DNA of 64,000 bases from Neochlamydia sp. AcF84 (GCF_011087585.1 NZ_VJOT01000021.1:1-64000), one strand, 5' to 3'. Positions 37,862 to 49,200 are shown, counted from the stretch's first letter. Numbers and translations: made by a program. Notes: generated by a model from the sequence alone, not told the origin.

Positions 37862-38594
37862 GATCTTCCTTCTTTTGCCTATAAATTTCGCTAGCAGTTA
37901 TGGCAAAGGCATTTGCCACATTTAATGAATTCTTACGGCCTCTCAGGGGGATTTCAATAAGGTGGTCAGCTATCTTTAAAACTTCATCTGAGCAACCATA
38001 TTCTTCATTGCCTAAGGCTAAGGTAAAGGTTTCAGGAAAAACAAAGTCATATAAAGATATAGCTTGTGGGCTTGTCTCCATCACAATCAAGGGACGAGGC
38101 AAATCAGTTGCTTTACAGCTAGGGTGGCACTCTATCCATTGAAAGGTTCCCATAGAAGCATTTTGCACCTGTTGATTGTTTATATAGGGAGTATGCTCAG
38201 AGAAATAGATAGCTCCTAAAGCAAAAGCTTCGGTGGTTCGAATAATACTCCCTACGTTATGAGCTGATCTTAAAGAGTCTAAATAGATAGAGATGGGCCA
38301 TATTTTCTCTCCTTGCGCTCGATCTCCTCGCCGGATAGATGGCAATAAATGATGCTCTCGAACTTTTCGATTAGATAACTTAAGATGGTAATGATAACGA
38401 TTGGCGATCTCTTTAGCATCCGAGGAGAGTTTATCTTCCGCCTGCATCCATCCTTGTAGCTCATGATAATGAGTTAACATCTCCTCTATAGGTTGGAAGG
38501 CAATTTTGCTTTTGTAAATGGCTAATAAAAGCTCTGCACATTTTTTATGTTGTTTTTCCATAGAAAATGATAAGAACTTTCTTTTAGTAAACAT
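37842..38594 (-). CDS. SpoU/TrmH-family RNA 2'-O-methyltransferase
   Basis: Three SpoU motifs are in order. Motif 1 is DSLRSAHNVGSIIRTTEAF, motif 2 is LALGNEEYG and motif 3 is IPLRGRKNSLNVANAFAIT. They form the knotted SAM-binding fold. The exact target (tRNA or rRNA) is not readable. The N-terminal 100 residues are helical and probably bind RNA. It is 250 residues with the start at 38594. An alternative internal ATG (MEKQHKK) lacks a ribosome site. It is followed by an overlap with folE. Confidence 0.88.
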   Translation of the reverse strand: MFTKRKFLSFSMEKQHKKCAELLLAIYKSKIAFQPIEEMLTHYHELQGWMQAEDKLSSDAKEIANRYHYHLKLSNRKVREHHLLPSIRRGDRAQGEKIWPISIYLDSLRSAHNVGSIIRTTEAFALGAIYFSEHTPYINNQQVQNASMGTFQWIECHPSCKATDLPRPLIVMETSPQAISLYDFVFPETFTLALGNEEYGCSDEVLKIADHLIEIPLRGRKNSLNVANAFAITASEIYRQKKEDHGQKST

Positions 38595-38610
38595 TTGGCC
38601 TTGACGAATC

Positions 38611-40206
38611 TTAAGCTTTTTGTTTCTCTGCTTTGACAGCTAAATATTCATCTAAATTTCCGTCAAATACTTGGATACCATTTTCTTCAAAAGCAATAAT
38701 TTTGTTAGCTACTTGAGAGATCAGATCACGATCATGACTGACGACTACTACTGTGCCTTTATACTCATTTAATCCCCATGCTAACGCAGAGACAGCCTCT
38801 AGGTCGAGATGATTATTAGGCTCATCCAGCAAAAGAACGTTATGCTCGGCTAACATCATACCCGCGATAATCAGGCGTGCTGTCTCACCACCAGAAAGAC
38901 TAGCTACCGGCTTAAAAGCATCGTCTCCACCAAATAGCATTTTGCCCATTACACTACGGATATCTTGATCATAGATACCAGGGCGTCTTTCTTTAAGCCA
39001 TTCAAACGCTGTTTGCTTAACGTTTTTGTCTACAGCTTCCATATGATTTTGTGGAAAATAACAGATCTGTACTTGATGGCCATGTTCTATATTTCCTTTA
39101 TCAGGAGATAAAGCTTGTGCTAGCATTCTAATCAGAGTCGTCTTTCCGCGGCCATTATTACCGATAATACCAATTTTATCTTCCCTAGCAATTTCTAAAG
39201 AAAAATTGGTAACAACCGCCGGTCCATCATAAGCTTTTTGTATATTGTCTACTTTCAATACAATTTTACCTGGCTGCTTTTCTGTGGGTATAAAACGGAT
39301 GTAAGGACGTTGAATATTTGTTTTCTTTAGCTCTTGAGGCTGTAAACGAGAAATTTCCCGTTGGCGTGACTGCACTTGGCTTGCACGTGTTCCGGCGCCA
39401 AATTTAGACACAAATTCGCGCAGTTGAGCAATCTTTTTTTCTTTAGATTTAGCATCTGCTTCCGCCCGATCGCGTACTGCACTTTTAGCTGCAATCATAT
39501 CATCATAGTTGCCAGGATAAAGGATGATAGTCTCATAATCGATATCCGCTATATGGGTAGTCACCGAATTCAAGAAATGGCGATCATGGCTGATCACAAT
39601 AAGCACGCCTTTATAACCGTGCAAAAAGTTCTCCAGCCACCCAATAGACTCTAAATCGAGGTGGTTAGTAGGTTCATCCAGCAGCAAGGCTTGAGGATCT
39701 CCAAATAAAGCTTGACATAGTAGCACTCTAAATTGATGGTCTAAGGGAATCTCATGCATTTTAAGATAAAAAAATTCTTCCGCAATTCCCATACCTGCTA
39801 ATAAAATTTCCGCATTAGATTCAGCAGAATAGCCATCTTCTTCGGCGATAATTCCTTCTATTTCCCCCAGACGCATGCCTACATCATCTGTCATTTCTAC
39901 TTCATAAAGAGCGTCACGTTCTTTAAAGGCATCCCACAAGCGTTTATTACCCATGATTACGACATCGACCACTTTAATATCGCTATAGGCTTCGATATTT
40001 TGTTTTAGAATCCCTACTCGGTCAGGCAGAGTAATGCTTCCACTTGTGGCCTCTTCCACGCCCATAATGATTTTAAGTAAAGTAGTTTTTCCTGCTCCGT
40101 TAGGCCCTGTTAAGCCATAGCGATTCCCCGCATTAAAAGTCATAATAACTTCTTCAAATAGGACGCGGCTACCAAAGCTTTTAGATATTTTATTTAAAGT
40201 CAGCAT
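38611..40206 (-). CDS. ABC-F family ATPase (YbiT/Uup-like)
   Basis: ABC-F proteins have two ATPase domains and no membrane part, and act on the ribosome. Walker A sites are GPNGAGKTT and GNNGRGKTT. LLLDEPTNHLDLE and LLLDEPNNHLDLE are the Walker B regions. The first signature motif is degenerate (IPLDHQFRVLLCQAL) and the second is LSGGETARL. A basic linker (DAKSKEKKIAQLREFV) lies between them. I start at MLTLNKISKSFG (40206); the frame extends 60 bases to a TTG, but the ABC domain begins at MLTL. In C. trachomatis an ABC-F gene also neighbours xerC. Confidence 0.9.
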   Translation of the reverse strand: MLTLNKISKSFGSRVLFEEVIMTFNAGNRYGLTGPNGAGKTTLLKIIMGVEEATSGSITLPDRVGILKQNIEAYSDIKVVDVVIMGNKRLWDAFKERDALYEVEMTDDVGMRLGEIEGIIAEEDGYSAESNAEILLAGMGIAEEFFYLKMHEIPLDHQFRVLLCQALFGDPQALLLDEPTNHLDLESIGWLENFLHGYKGVLIVISHDRHFLNSVTTHIADIDYETIILYPGNYDDMIAAKSAVRDRAEADAKSKEKKIAQLREFVSKFGAGTRASQVQSRQREISRLQPQELKKTNIQRPYIRFIPTEKQPGKIVLKVDNIQKAYDGPAVVTNFSLEIAREDKIGIIGNNGRGKTTLIRMLAQALSPDKGNIEHGHQVQICYFPQNHMEAVDKNVKQTAFEWLKERRPGIYDQDIRSVMGKMLFGGDDAFKPVASLSGGETARLIIAGMMLAEHNVLLLDEPNNHLDLEAVSALAWGLNEYKGTVVVVSHDRDLISQVANKIIAFEENGIQVFDGNLDEYLAVKAEKQKA

Positions 40207-40457
40207 AAGATAATAAATTTTAGATTTTTTCCTTATTATATTACCTAGAATACAGATAACTCGCAACTAAAATTCAGGATTAACTTTACCCCCTTTTAAA
40301 CCCCTTACGCTGCTTTAGAAGTATGTTGAAGCCTTATTACAAAATAATGACCTAAATTTTTTTGCATGAGGCAGAGTTAAATAAATTTAACCATAGAAAT
40401 TTTTTTGGAAAAATTATCCATCAAAGCGGCAAAAAGAATTAGCTTTTGTGCTCTAGC

Positions 40458-41453
40458 TTATGAAGCTTTTGCACGGGGATGAGATTGATGATAAACTTTT
40501 TTCTTAAGCTTAGGTGATACTTGAGTATAAATAGTGGTGGTAGATAACGAGGTATGGCCTAACAAAACTTGAATGGTTTTTAGGTCCATGCCATTCTCTA
40601 ACCAATGCGTAGCAATTGTGTGACGAATCGTGTGAGGCGTAATTTTGCCGGCTAAGCCACTATTTCTTATATAATTATCAAATGTTCGATCGATTGAGCG
40701 CGTGGTAAGTCGAGTGCCTAACTTATTCAAAAAGATTGCCTGGGAGTCCACTTGTTCTCTATGTCCATCCGTACACGTATGGCGTTCAGGATGCTCGAGA
40801 TATTTTTGAATCCATTGAGCAGCATTTTTGGTAATGGGAATCACTCTTTCTTTTTTTCCTTTACCTTTAAGGCGTACAAGCAAGTTTTGATGATCAAAAT
40901 CGCGACGATTAAGAGAAGCTAGCTCACTGACGCGTAATCCAGAGCTGTAAAATAGCTCCATAATTACGCGATCGCGAAAACCTAAGAAAGTAGAGAGGTC
41001 CGGTGCTGCAAAGATTTTTAAAACTTGATCGTAGGAAAGAGAGGTGGGAAGCTTTTTTTCTATTTTCGGCGTATCTAGCTCTTCCGTAGGATTAATGCTT
41101 ATAAATTTATGGGCAAAAGCATATTTAAAGAAGGCACGAATTGAGGAAAGCCGTCTAACAATTGTCTTTTTATTGATACCGCCTTGAGTAAGTGTGGCTA
41201 AAAATCCCCGAATGGTTTTACGGTCGATCATGGACAGAGGAATAAGGGCATCATAGGCAGTAGAATATTTATCTATCATGTTATGATGAATTTTAGGTGC
41301 TATTTCTTGAGAAGCTCTAGGAGGTAAATGGTGAGTTTCAATATAAATTTTAAAGGCATTTAGATCGATGGCATAATTACGGACAGTATGTTCCGAAGCA
41401 TTTTTGATGGTTTTAAGATGCTTTAAAAACTTTTGGGCCGTAGAGATAAACAT
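40458..41453 (-). CDS. xerC: Site-specific tyrosine recombinase XerC
   Basis: With XerD, XerC resolves chromosome dimers at dif. The N-terminal SAM-like domain starts TAQKFLKHLKTIKNASEHTVRNY. The catalytic domain shows the first Arg in SSGLRVSELASL, HTIRHTIATHWLENG for the HxxR motif, LLGHTSLSTTTIY for the last His and the nucleophile Tyr. Length is 331 residues. It follows a 250-bp gap after the ABC-F gene and shares the minus-strand order with RNase Z, as in C. trachomatis CT346-CT348. Confidence 0.92.
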   Translation of the reverse strand: MFISTAQKFLKHLKTIKNASEHTVRNYAIDLNAFKIYIETHHLPPRASQEIAPKIHHNMIDKYSTAYDALIPLSMIDRKTIRGFLATLTQGGINKKTIVRRLSSIRAFFKYAFAHKFISINPTEELDTPKIEKKLPTSLSYDQVLKIFAAPDLSTFLGFRDRVIMELFYSSGLRVSELASLNRRDFDHQNLLVRLKGKGKKERVIPITKNAAQWIQKYLEHPERHTCTDGHREQVDSQAIFLNKLGTRLTTRSIDRTFDNYIRNSGLAGKITPHTIRHTIATHWLENGMDLKTIQVLLGHTSLSTTTIYTQVSPKLKKKVYHQSHPRAKAS

Positions 41454-41464
41454 ACATTTTTTTC

Positions 41465-42376
41465 TTAAAGATTTTTAGGAAAAGGAAATGTTAATAAATC
41501 ATCAGCAATATAAGTGTGGGGGAAGACGGCTCGAGCTTCTTCTTCAAAAGGCCTTAAGTTTTGGTAGCGTGCGGAAAAATGAGTGAGTATAAGTTGCTTT
41601 ACACCGGCTTCTTTGGCAATAGTAGCAGCTTGCTTGGCGGTTAGATGAAAATGCTTACGTGCTAGTTCCTGATGCTCCTCCAGGTAGGTGCTTTCACAGA
41701 TTAAAACCTTAGCATGGCGAGCGATATCGATGGCGTTTTGACAGTAACGGGTATCGATAACTACTGCAAGGCTGTCGCCTTTCCTAATATGGCTGACCTG
41801 ATCTAAAGTCACCGTTTTTCCATCTAAGACCAGAAAACCTTTCTGCTCCAGTTCACGCACTAAAGGTCCTTTAACACCCAAAGTTTGCAGATTATTGCGT
41901 TCATATTTGCGGGTGTCAGGTTCTGTAATTCTCCACCCTAAGTTTTCTACACCATGATCCAATTCCACAGCTTCAATGCGAAATTTACCATCATCGTGAA
42001 CTAGCCCCCCTTTAGAGACGGGATGTTCGACCACATGGATGAGCTCATGATAAATGGTTCCATAGCGCAGACGATCAAAAAAGCGTTTGCCACTTGCCGG
42101 GTAATAGCAGTGAATAGGATGAGTAACCTTATCGAGATTAAGACGCATCAAAACAGAACCTAGCCCTAAGCAATGATCTCCATGGAAATGGGAGACAAAG
42201 ATACGTGTCACCACTGTAGGAGCTACATTAGCGAAAATAAATTGCCTCTGTGTGCCTTCCCCTGGATCAAACAATAGCCCTTCATCATTCCATCGTACTA
42301 AATAGGCACCATGGTTGCGCATGCGGGTGGGTTGCTGACTTGAGCAGCCTAAAATGATGATATCTCGTACGGTCAT
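41465..42376 (-). CDS. rnz: Ribonuclease Z
   Basis: This metallo-beta-lactamase-fold nuclease matures tRNA 3' ends. [10 protein letters not shown] is the HxHxDH zinc motif. The other ligands fit the ELDHG, CESTY and LTHFSARYQ segments. Since the tRNA in this window has no encoded CCA, this activity would be needed. Length is 303 residues. Gap to xerC is 11 bp and to the rhomboid gene 12 bp, so these three probably form an operon. Confidence 0.93.
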   Translation of the reverse strand: MTVRDIIILGCSSQQPTRMRNHGAYLVRWNDEGLLFDPGEGTQRQFIFANVAPTVVTRIFVSHFHGDHCLGLGSVLMRLNLDKVTHPIHCYYPASGKRFFDRLRYGTIYHELIHVVEHPVSKGGLVHDDGKFRIEAVELDHGVENLGWRITEPDTRKYERNNLQTLGVKGPLVRELEQKGFLVLDGKTVTLDQVSHIRKGDSLAVVIDTRYCQNAIDIARHAKVLICESTYLEEHQELARKHFHLTAKQAATIAKEAGVKQLILTHFSARYQNLRPFEEEARAVFPHTYIADDLLTFPFPKNL

Positions 42377-42388
42377 AAACTAAAAAAA

Positions 42389-43567
42389 TTAACGGTTTTT
42401 ATAAGCAAAAAAGTCCAGGCTACCTAGCAGAAGGCCAACAATAGCTCCTGATAAGTGCGCTGTATTCGCTATACCGGGGGAAAAGGCTGATTTGGTGTAA
42501 ATTTCCATCAAAAATGATACCAGTTGAATGCCAAACATCGCAATGATAAATACCATAATAAATGTAAAAGTTGAGGCCTGCAATTGATATCCTTCCCAAG
42601 CAGCCTTCTTCTGGCGCATCCAGACAAAGGTGAGCATGGCACAGAGCACCCCTGAAAATCCCAGAAAATTAGGCCCCCCCATCAAATATTGTAGAGTATT
42701 TGTTAATATGCCTGCGAGAACGATAAATAAAATGTAACGGCTAGAACGCAGGCGCTCTTCCATTTGTTTACCTAAAACAAGGAGCCATATCATGTTAAAG
42801 AATAGATGAAAAATATCATCATGGAGCAAAGTAGGGGTTAATAAGCGCCAAATTTGCCCTTCACGAATTTTTTCAAATAAAGGAGGATTAGACTCTTCGG
42901 AAGCATTCGCAGTGAAAAAACGATTGCTCAGTTTAGCATACAGTCCTTTCCAGTAGGGGGTATGATTAAAGGTGTTAAGGAGGATCTGCTCCTGAAACGA
43001 CATTTCCGTAGGATCTTGAAGGCTTTCGATCCCATAAGCACTAATAATTTTATCCATTATGGTGTAAGCGTAAGGATAATCATACATCAAAGCTTTATGG
43101 ACAGGGGAGTTTAATAGCACGGTGCTGGGTAGTTTATTAGGGATACGATTAAGTGAAGGTGCTGTGAAGGTAGAAAGAAAAAGTAGAAGAGAGCAAAGAA
43201 TTAATAAGGTGGTAGTAATTTTACCCCAGCCACTGGGTTTAGCATATTGCACTTTTTTTTGGCCTATCATTTTTAAGTGAGCTTCTTTGATTTTTTCTTT
43301 CACAGGCTCTTTTAGCCAACTTTTTGAGGTAGGAGCAGCCGCCATAGCAGCTTGAGGATTATCTAAAAAAGCTTGCACTTTTTCCAAGGCTTTTTCTAAG
43401 TCTTCTTCTTCAATGACCCACAAGTTATAGATCATATCGCCATAATTTTGGCTACCCCAATCGGTGTTATTCTCTATTTCCAGTTGATGTTTAATGCCGT
43501 AGCATTTAAGGAAAGCAGAAAGGTTTTGTGCTTGCTTTTGATTTTTAAATGTTCCTATCAAACGCAT
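42389..43567 (-). CDS. Rhomboid-family intramembrane serine protease
   Basis: The catalytic serine is in GFSGVLCAM and the histidine in AHLSGAIVG, and there are about six hydrophobic segments from residue 130 on. The N-terminal 90 residues (RLIGTFKNQKQAQNLSAFL) resemble the cytoplasmic Rhomboid_N domain of GlpG. The reading frame continues upstream, but MRLIGTF at 43567 with GGAG eight bases before it is the better start. That choice leaves 11 bp to the upstream rfaE2 gene instead of an overlap. Its substrate is unknown. It gives 392 residues. Confidence 0.88.
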   Translation of the reverse strand: MRLIGTFKNQKQAQNLSAFLKCYGIKHQLEIENNTDWGSQNYGDMIYNLWVIEEEDLEKALEKVQAFLDNPQAAMAAAPTSKSWLKEPVKEKIKEAHLKMIGQKKVQYAKPSGWGKITTTLLILCSLLLFLSTFTAPSLNRIPNKLPSTVLLNSPVHKALMYDYPYAYTIMDKIISAYGIESLQDPTEMSFQEQILLNTFNHTPYWKGLYAKLSNRFFTANASEESNPPLFEKIREGQIWRLLTPTLLHDDIFHLFFNMIWLLVLGKQMEERLRSSRYILFIVLAGILTNTLQYLMGGPNFLGFSGVLCAMLTFVWMRQKKAAWEGYQLQASTFTFIMVFIIAMFGIQLVSFLMEIYTKSAFSPGIANTAHLSGAIVGLLLGSLDFFAYKNR

Positions 43568-43578
43568 GATCGGATCTC

Positions 43579-44079
43579 CTAAGATGGTAACGAGGAAATT
43601 TTCTTTAGTATTTGGGAGGTAGATAGGCCAGGAATCAAATTCACGAGGTGTAGACGCCCGCCACTCCCGCGAACTATCTCTGCTTCTAGGCAATTTTCTC
43701 CATATTCTGCTCCATTGACATGTACATCGGGTTTAATAATTTTAAGCAGTTCAATAGGATTGGTTTCTTCAAACCAGGTCACATAATCGATAAAGCTAAG
43801 AGCACTTACCATTTGCAAACGAAATTCTAAAGGAATGATAGGACGCCAAGGGCTTTTATATTGCTGAATCGATTGATCACTGTTAAGGGCTGCAATAAGA
43901 ATATCTGCTTGCTGAGAAGCTTCAAATAAAATTTGCAAATGCCCAGCATGTAGTAAATCGAAGGACCCATTAATCGTGGCAATCTTTTGACCTTGCTTAC
44001 GTAGCTCTTCAATTTTTTGAGCCAAGTTTATAGGGGTAATATATTTTTTTAAGCATTCTATAGACCATGTTTTAGACAT
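43579..44079 (-). CDS. rfaE2: D-glycero-beta-D-manno-heptose 1-phosphate adenylyltransferase
   Basis: This enzyme makes the ADP-heptose precursor of LPS core. It has the cytidylyltransferase-like signature GSFDLLHAGHLQIL, SMR-like IRG equivalent IVRGSGGRLHLV, and STSQILKKI, as in the C-terminal half of HldE. The 166-residue stand-alone form matches the rfaE2 type. It probably heads the minus-strand rhomboid-RNase Z-xerC series. Confidence 0.9.
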   Translation of the reverse strand: MSKTWSIECLKKYITPINLAQKIEELRKQGQKIATINGSFDLLHAGHLQILFEASQQADILIAALNSDQSIQQYKSPWRPIIPLEFRLQMVSALSFIDYVTWFEETNPIELLKIIKPDVHVNGAEYGENCLEAEIVRGSGGRLHLVNLIPGLSTSQILKKISSLPS

Positions 44080-44495
44080 ATAAGCACCTTATCCAAAAGT
44101 AATGGTTATTTTAACAAGCTCGACTAATTACTAGGTATGGAAATATGCAGATTTATGATCTGTTAATTTTTTTGCCAAGCGATACAAAAATTAAAAAAAT
44201 TTACTTAAATAAGCTACTCATAATTTTTTGCTTATAAGACAAAAATTAATTCAAAAAGTATTTATCCAATGATTTATGGGGAGTGGCTCTCTTTCTATGA
44301 TCGTGGCTAAATGAGGAGAGTAAATAGGGTAAATGATTAGCCTATAGGTGTCTATTCTTTCTCTTGCCTTTTTATTCCTTACTAAAAGAAAAAGATCTTC
44401 ATTAATTTCGATATCGATTTTTATTTTTATGTATGGGTAGAAATTTTTTTATGTTATGGGTGAAAAACAAAACTTAAAATAAAGCTGGCGATAAT
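44080..44495. other. Intergenic region before the BTB-LRR gene
   Basis: These 416 AT-rich bases lie between the divergent rfaE2 and BTB-LRR genes. There is no supported coding or RNA feature. Promoters for both genes are expected but no hexamer pair stands out. Confidence 0.45.
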
Positions 44496-45983
44496 ATGCG
44501 CATGCCGTTAGGGACACCGCTTCATTTGATGAAATATAGCAAGATCGAAAAAGAGGAAGAGCTTATAGAACAGTTATCTAGGCATTCTGCAGATTTAGTT
44601 TCTTTTTTCCTCGCTGCTTGCAATGATGAGCAATGGGTTGAGTCCTATCCTAACTCAATGAAAGCCCTTTTTAAATGGCTTACCGATGCCCATATTCATA
44701 CCAACCTTCCTTATCATTTCTTTTATCAGGTCATACCTCCTACTTATCAGCATATGGAATTTCTAAAAGCTTTTATTCCTTTAGATTTAACGATTAAAAG
44801 CGGGGAGCAAGAATATTTTTTTAATAGCTTACTATTAAGCCATCATAGTTACTATTTTAGACGACGTATTATGAAAGAGTGCTCTTATGTAGAAAGACGT
44901 ATTCTTAAGATTGATGGTATTTTTCCTCAAACGATGGAGGTGATTGAAAAGTTTGCCCTGACAAATATTGCGGAAGATGTATGGAAAAAGTCGCCAGAGG
45001 AGCTTTGGGCCCTTCTCAAAGATCTAAAAATTTTAGGCTTTGCCCTCTTAAGGGAAGCCTGCGAAAGGGTTTTACATCGATACATAGATAGGAATAACGT
45101 ATTAGAGATATTGATTAAAGCTCAGCATCATTCCTTACCACTTTTAAAAAGTGGCTGCATAGAGTTTATCAATCAGCTAGATTGGGGCGTGCGTTTTCTG
45201 GTGACTTCGCTAAACCGTCTTTCAATAGAATTTCTACATTACAAGTCGATCGCCTTAGAAGTATTCAATACCCTCTCTTCATCTATTACCCACCTTACTT
45301 TTTCAGGTAAAATGGCTGCTGATCCTTATTTTAAAATGATGACCAATCATACCCCCCAGCTAATAGGATTAGATTTGAGTGAGTCAGCTATTTTCTTAGA
45401 CCATCTAGCCGATTTTCCACCCACATTGCAAGAGTTGTGTTTATCGCGTTGCCCCTGGGTTAATGCTGAGGCTTTAAATATCTTAGCAAATACCTGCCCC
45501 CATCTTTTGAAACTAGATTTAAGCAACAATGAGCATTTAAACTATGGGATATGGCCTCATCTACAACATTTCAAACAAATAAAGACTCTTGACATCTCGC
45601 GTTGCATACAAATTAACGATAATGATTTAAAAATGATTATCCAAGCCTGTCCCTACCTGATTGAATTAAGCCTTGCCAATTGTCAAAAAGTCAGTGGTGA
45701 GGCTTTTTTCCACCTAGGTAGGTTGTTACCCAATTTATCCGCTTTAAATCTTTCACGTTCCTTAGTTATAGACGCTGCTTTAATTGATATTATGATGCAT
45801 TGTAAAAATCTATATTTTCTAGACATTTCTAGATGTGACTCTCTTTCTGAAAAGGGAGTTTTAGAGGGGATTAAAAGATGCCCAAGCTTAAAAAAAGTAC
45901 TTTTGAAGCATTCACCCATTAGCAAAAATGGAATTGAGTTAATTAGGAAAACTTTTCCTTATCTAGAATTAGAAATTGAGTAG
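44496..45983 (+). CDS. BTB/BACK-like and leucine-rich-repeat protein
   Basis: Residues 96-196 fit a BTB/POZ domain: DLTIKSGEQEYFFNS (the vxF-x-a-H-k type opening), LLLSHHSYYFRRR, then IEKFALTNI. A BACK-like helix pair follows (ERVLHRYIDRNNVLEILIKAQHH, outline only). From about residue 290 there are about eight cysteine-containing LRRs (LCLSRCPWVNAEAL, LDISRCIQINDNDL, LSLANCQKVSGEAF), the type seen in eukaryotic F-box and BTB-LRR proteins. BTB proteins are cullin-3 adaptors in eukaryotes. That such genes were expanded in chlamydiae is published. The role here is inferred. It has 495 residues and no membrane segment. Confidence 0.75.
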   Translation: MRMPLGTPLHLMKYSKIEKEEELIEQLSRHSADLVSFFLAACNDEQWVESYPNSMKALFKWLTDAHIHTNLPYHFFYQVIPPTYQHMEFLKAFIPLDLTIKSGEQEYFFNSLLLSHHSYYFRRRIMKECSYVERRILKIDGIFPQTMEVIEKFALTNIAEDVWKKSPEELWALLKDLKILGFALLREACERVLHRYIDRNNVLEILIKAQHHSLPLLKSGCIEFINQLDWGVRFLVTSLNRLSIEFLHYKSIALEVFNTLSSSITHLTFSGKMAADPYFKMMTNHTPQLIGLDLSESAIFLDHLADFPPTLQELCLSRCPWVNAEALNILANTCPHLLKLDLSNNEHLNYGIWPHLQHFKQIKTLDISRCIQINDNDLKMIIQACPYLIELSLANCQKVSGEAFFHLGRLLPNLSALNLSRSLVIDAALIDIMMHCKNLYFLDISRCDSLSEKGVLEGIKRCPSLKKVLLKHSPISKNGIELIRKTFPYLELEIE

Positions 45984-46229
45984 GTTTATCTTTCTTTAAT
46001 AACCGTTAGTGCTAGCATTTAAAAACCACTGTAGTAGATGTTAAAAGGGCTTAATGATAGGAGTGGCTACAGGCCTATGCAAGCTTGCAATTTTAAAAAA
46101 AAATTAAGTTTTTTACATATGCTTATTTGCTGCTTAAAATTCTTCTAGCAGGGGGGTTGAATAATCAATTAAACTTCATATTATCCTAGGCTAAATAAAT
46201 TTTTAATCGTAAAATTTTTTAGCATCTCC

Positions 46230-49200
46230 TTACGACATTGTTGTTAGCTTGTTGGCTAGTATTGTCACTATAGGGTGGTTTTCATTAAAGAGCTTAAGAG
46301 CAATAGCAAGCGCTTTCTTGGTATATTTTTTTGCTTGGCCTAAATTGCCTTGCTGTTGGTAGATTCCTCCCAAAGCTTGGTAGATTTGTCCTAGGTTATT
46401 GTAATAGATTACCACCCTGGGATGATTTTCGCCGAAATGGTTAAGATCGATGGCAAGTGCTTTGTTAATATGCTCTTCCGCCTGGCCTAAATTTCCTTGT
46501 TCTTGGCAGATTCCTCCTAGGTTATTGTAATAAATTGCCATCCTGGGATGATTTTCACCATAAAGCTTAAGATCGATGGCAAGTGCTTTCTTGATATATT
46601 CAGCCGCTTTGTCTAAATTATGTTGGCCTTGGTAGATTGTCGCTAAGTTATTGTAGTCTCTTGCCACCCTGGGATGATTTTCATCAAAAAGTTTAAGGTC
46701 GATAGCGAGTGCTTTGTTAATAAGCTCTTCCGCTTGGACTAAGCTGCCCTCTTGCTGGTAGATCAATCTTAGGTTGTTGTAACAATTTGCCACCTCGGGA
46801 TGATATTTACCAAAAAGTTCAAGGTTAATAGCGAGCGCTCTGTGAATAAACTCTACGGCCTGGCTTAAATTGCGTTGATTTTGGTAGATTCTTCCTAGGT
46901 TGTTGTAACGAATTGCCACCCTGGGATGTTTTTCTCCATAATGCTTAAGATCAATGGTGAGTGCCTTATTAATAAACTCTTCTGCCTGACTAAAATTGCC
47001 TTTTTCCTGGTAAATGAGCCCTAGGTTGTTGTAACGAGTGGCCACCCTGGGATGATTTCCTCCATAATGCTTAAGGTCGAGGGTGAGTGCTTTATTAATA
47101 AACTCTATTGCCTGGTCTAACTTGCCTTGGCCTTGATAAATTCTTCCTAGGTTATTGTAATGAATTGCCGCATCGGAATGATTTTCACCCGAAAGCTTAA
47201 GGTTAATAGCAAGCGCTTTGTTAATATACTTTTCCGCCTGGACTAGATTGCCTTGCTCTTTGTAGATGAGTCCTCGGTTATCATAACGAATGGCTACATC
47301 AGGATGATATTCACCAAAAAGCCTAATGGCAATGGCAAGCGCTTTGTTAATAAACTCTACGGCCTGGCCTAAATTGCCTTGGCTTTGGTAGATTGCTCCT
47401 AGGTTATTGTAATAAATTGCCACTCTGGAATGAGTTTCGCCGAATAGGTTAAGGTCGATGGCAAGCGCTTTTTTAGTATACTGTGCTGCTTTGCATAAGT
47501 TGCCTTGTTCTTTGTAGATTGATCCCAGATTATTGTAAAAATTTGCCACCTCGGGATGATTTTCACCAAAAAGCTTAAAGGCAATGGCAAGTGCTTTGTT
47601 ACTATAATCTTTCGCTTTATCTAAATTGCCTTGTTCTTTGTAGATTTGTCCTAAGTTATTGTAATCTCTTGCCAGTATGGGATGATTTTCACCAAAAAGG
47701 TTAAGATCAATGATAAGCGCTTTCTCAATAGACTTAACAGCCTGTTCTAAATTTCCTTGGGCTTGATAAATTGTTCCTAGATTATTATAACGAAGTGCCA
47801 CCCTGGGATGATATTCACCAAAAAGCTCAAGGTCAACCGCAAGCGCTTTGTTGCTATACTCTTTCGCTTTGTCTAAATTACCTTGGTCTTGGTAAATGAT
47901 GGCAAGAGCATTTAAAACCTCTGCATTTTGTGGATTTTCTTGTTCTGCTAAAAGATAGTATTTTTCTGCTTTCGTATGTTGGAAAAGCCTTAAGGCTATA
48001 CCTCCTTGCGTCTGTAGTGAGTTATCCTCCAACCCAGAAGATTTAAGTATATCTTCATTACCTGATAAAAAATCTTGAATAACTTGATAGAAAGGAATGA
48101 AGATGTGGTAGATTTCTTTTATCTTTTTTAAGGCTTTATGATCTAGGGCAAACTGCTTTTTAATAAGATCTGGATCCTCAAACCCAAAAGGCTTAAGCAG
48201 AGGATTCATCATTTCCTGTTGAGCTTGGTAATGAGAATAAGTCTTAAGACGCATGAATAATGCTACGCTCATCCAATCTTTTAGCTTTTCACTGGCTCTT
48301 TTCGTTATAATTTTTAATTCACTTAGCTTATCAATTCTAGTAAACGTGTCGGAAGCTTCTACTTTTTTAAGAAGAGCTAACCGGTCTAAAGCTAAATGAG
48401 GAAACCGATAAAAATCATTTTTAACTTTAAATAACATTCCTTGTTTGCTTAGGTTACCCATCCCTGGGTCAAAATTTTCCATATCCTCATAAACTAAATG
48501 ATGCAGGGCTAGGTATTGGCGTATATTAAGGTTTTGTTGATAAGGAGTATGAAGCTTATGCTGGATATTATATCTATATTGCTCAGTTAGCTCTTCATTG
48601 CCTAACAAAGGAGTAAAGTTTAGCAATTCCATAGGAAGATGGGGCTCTTTTTTATGCCACCACTCGCCTTTTTCATCTTTACCTACATATTGGGCCATCT
48701 GTCCAGGAGTTTGGATGAGTTCGAATGTTTTACCATTGCCCAACGGAGTTTTGCAGCCTTTTCCTTCTACTCCTGCTCCATCAAAGGCAAAGCCCCGTGG
48801 CGTCATGCTATCGAAAAAGCTTATTGCTTTTAAGCAAGGGATGTTCAAAGCAGGAAGAATAGTTTCCCCTAAATTGATAACCTGTAAATGAAGTAAATTT
48901 GTCAGATTTCTAAAGTACTTCCTGTTTACAGGAGTATCTTCTTGTATAAGAATGCCAAATTCTAAGTCAGAATAAGGGGTCATTTCTTCCCTAGCTAATG
49001 AACCAAAGCCTATCATGGCATATTCACAAGGCGCAGGATCTAATTGATGCAAGGCCTGTATTACAAGCTGCCCAAAGAAAGTTTTTATCTGGTGGGCTAT
49101 CTCACCATACAGTTCTCTTACCTCTAGGGAAGAAGGGTCTTCTGGCAAAGTTTGGATTTTCTTCTCTATCTCTTCTCTAAATTTTTTTAATTTGTTGCGA

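Noticed and set aside
42389..43693. The longer form of the rhomboid protein, starting upstream at 43693
   Set aside because: It would overlap rfaE2 by 115 bp. The ATG at 43567 has a good ribosome site and matches the Rhomboid_N start.
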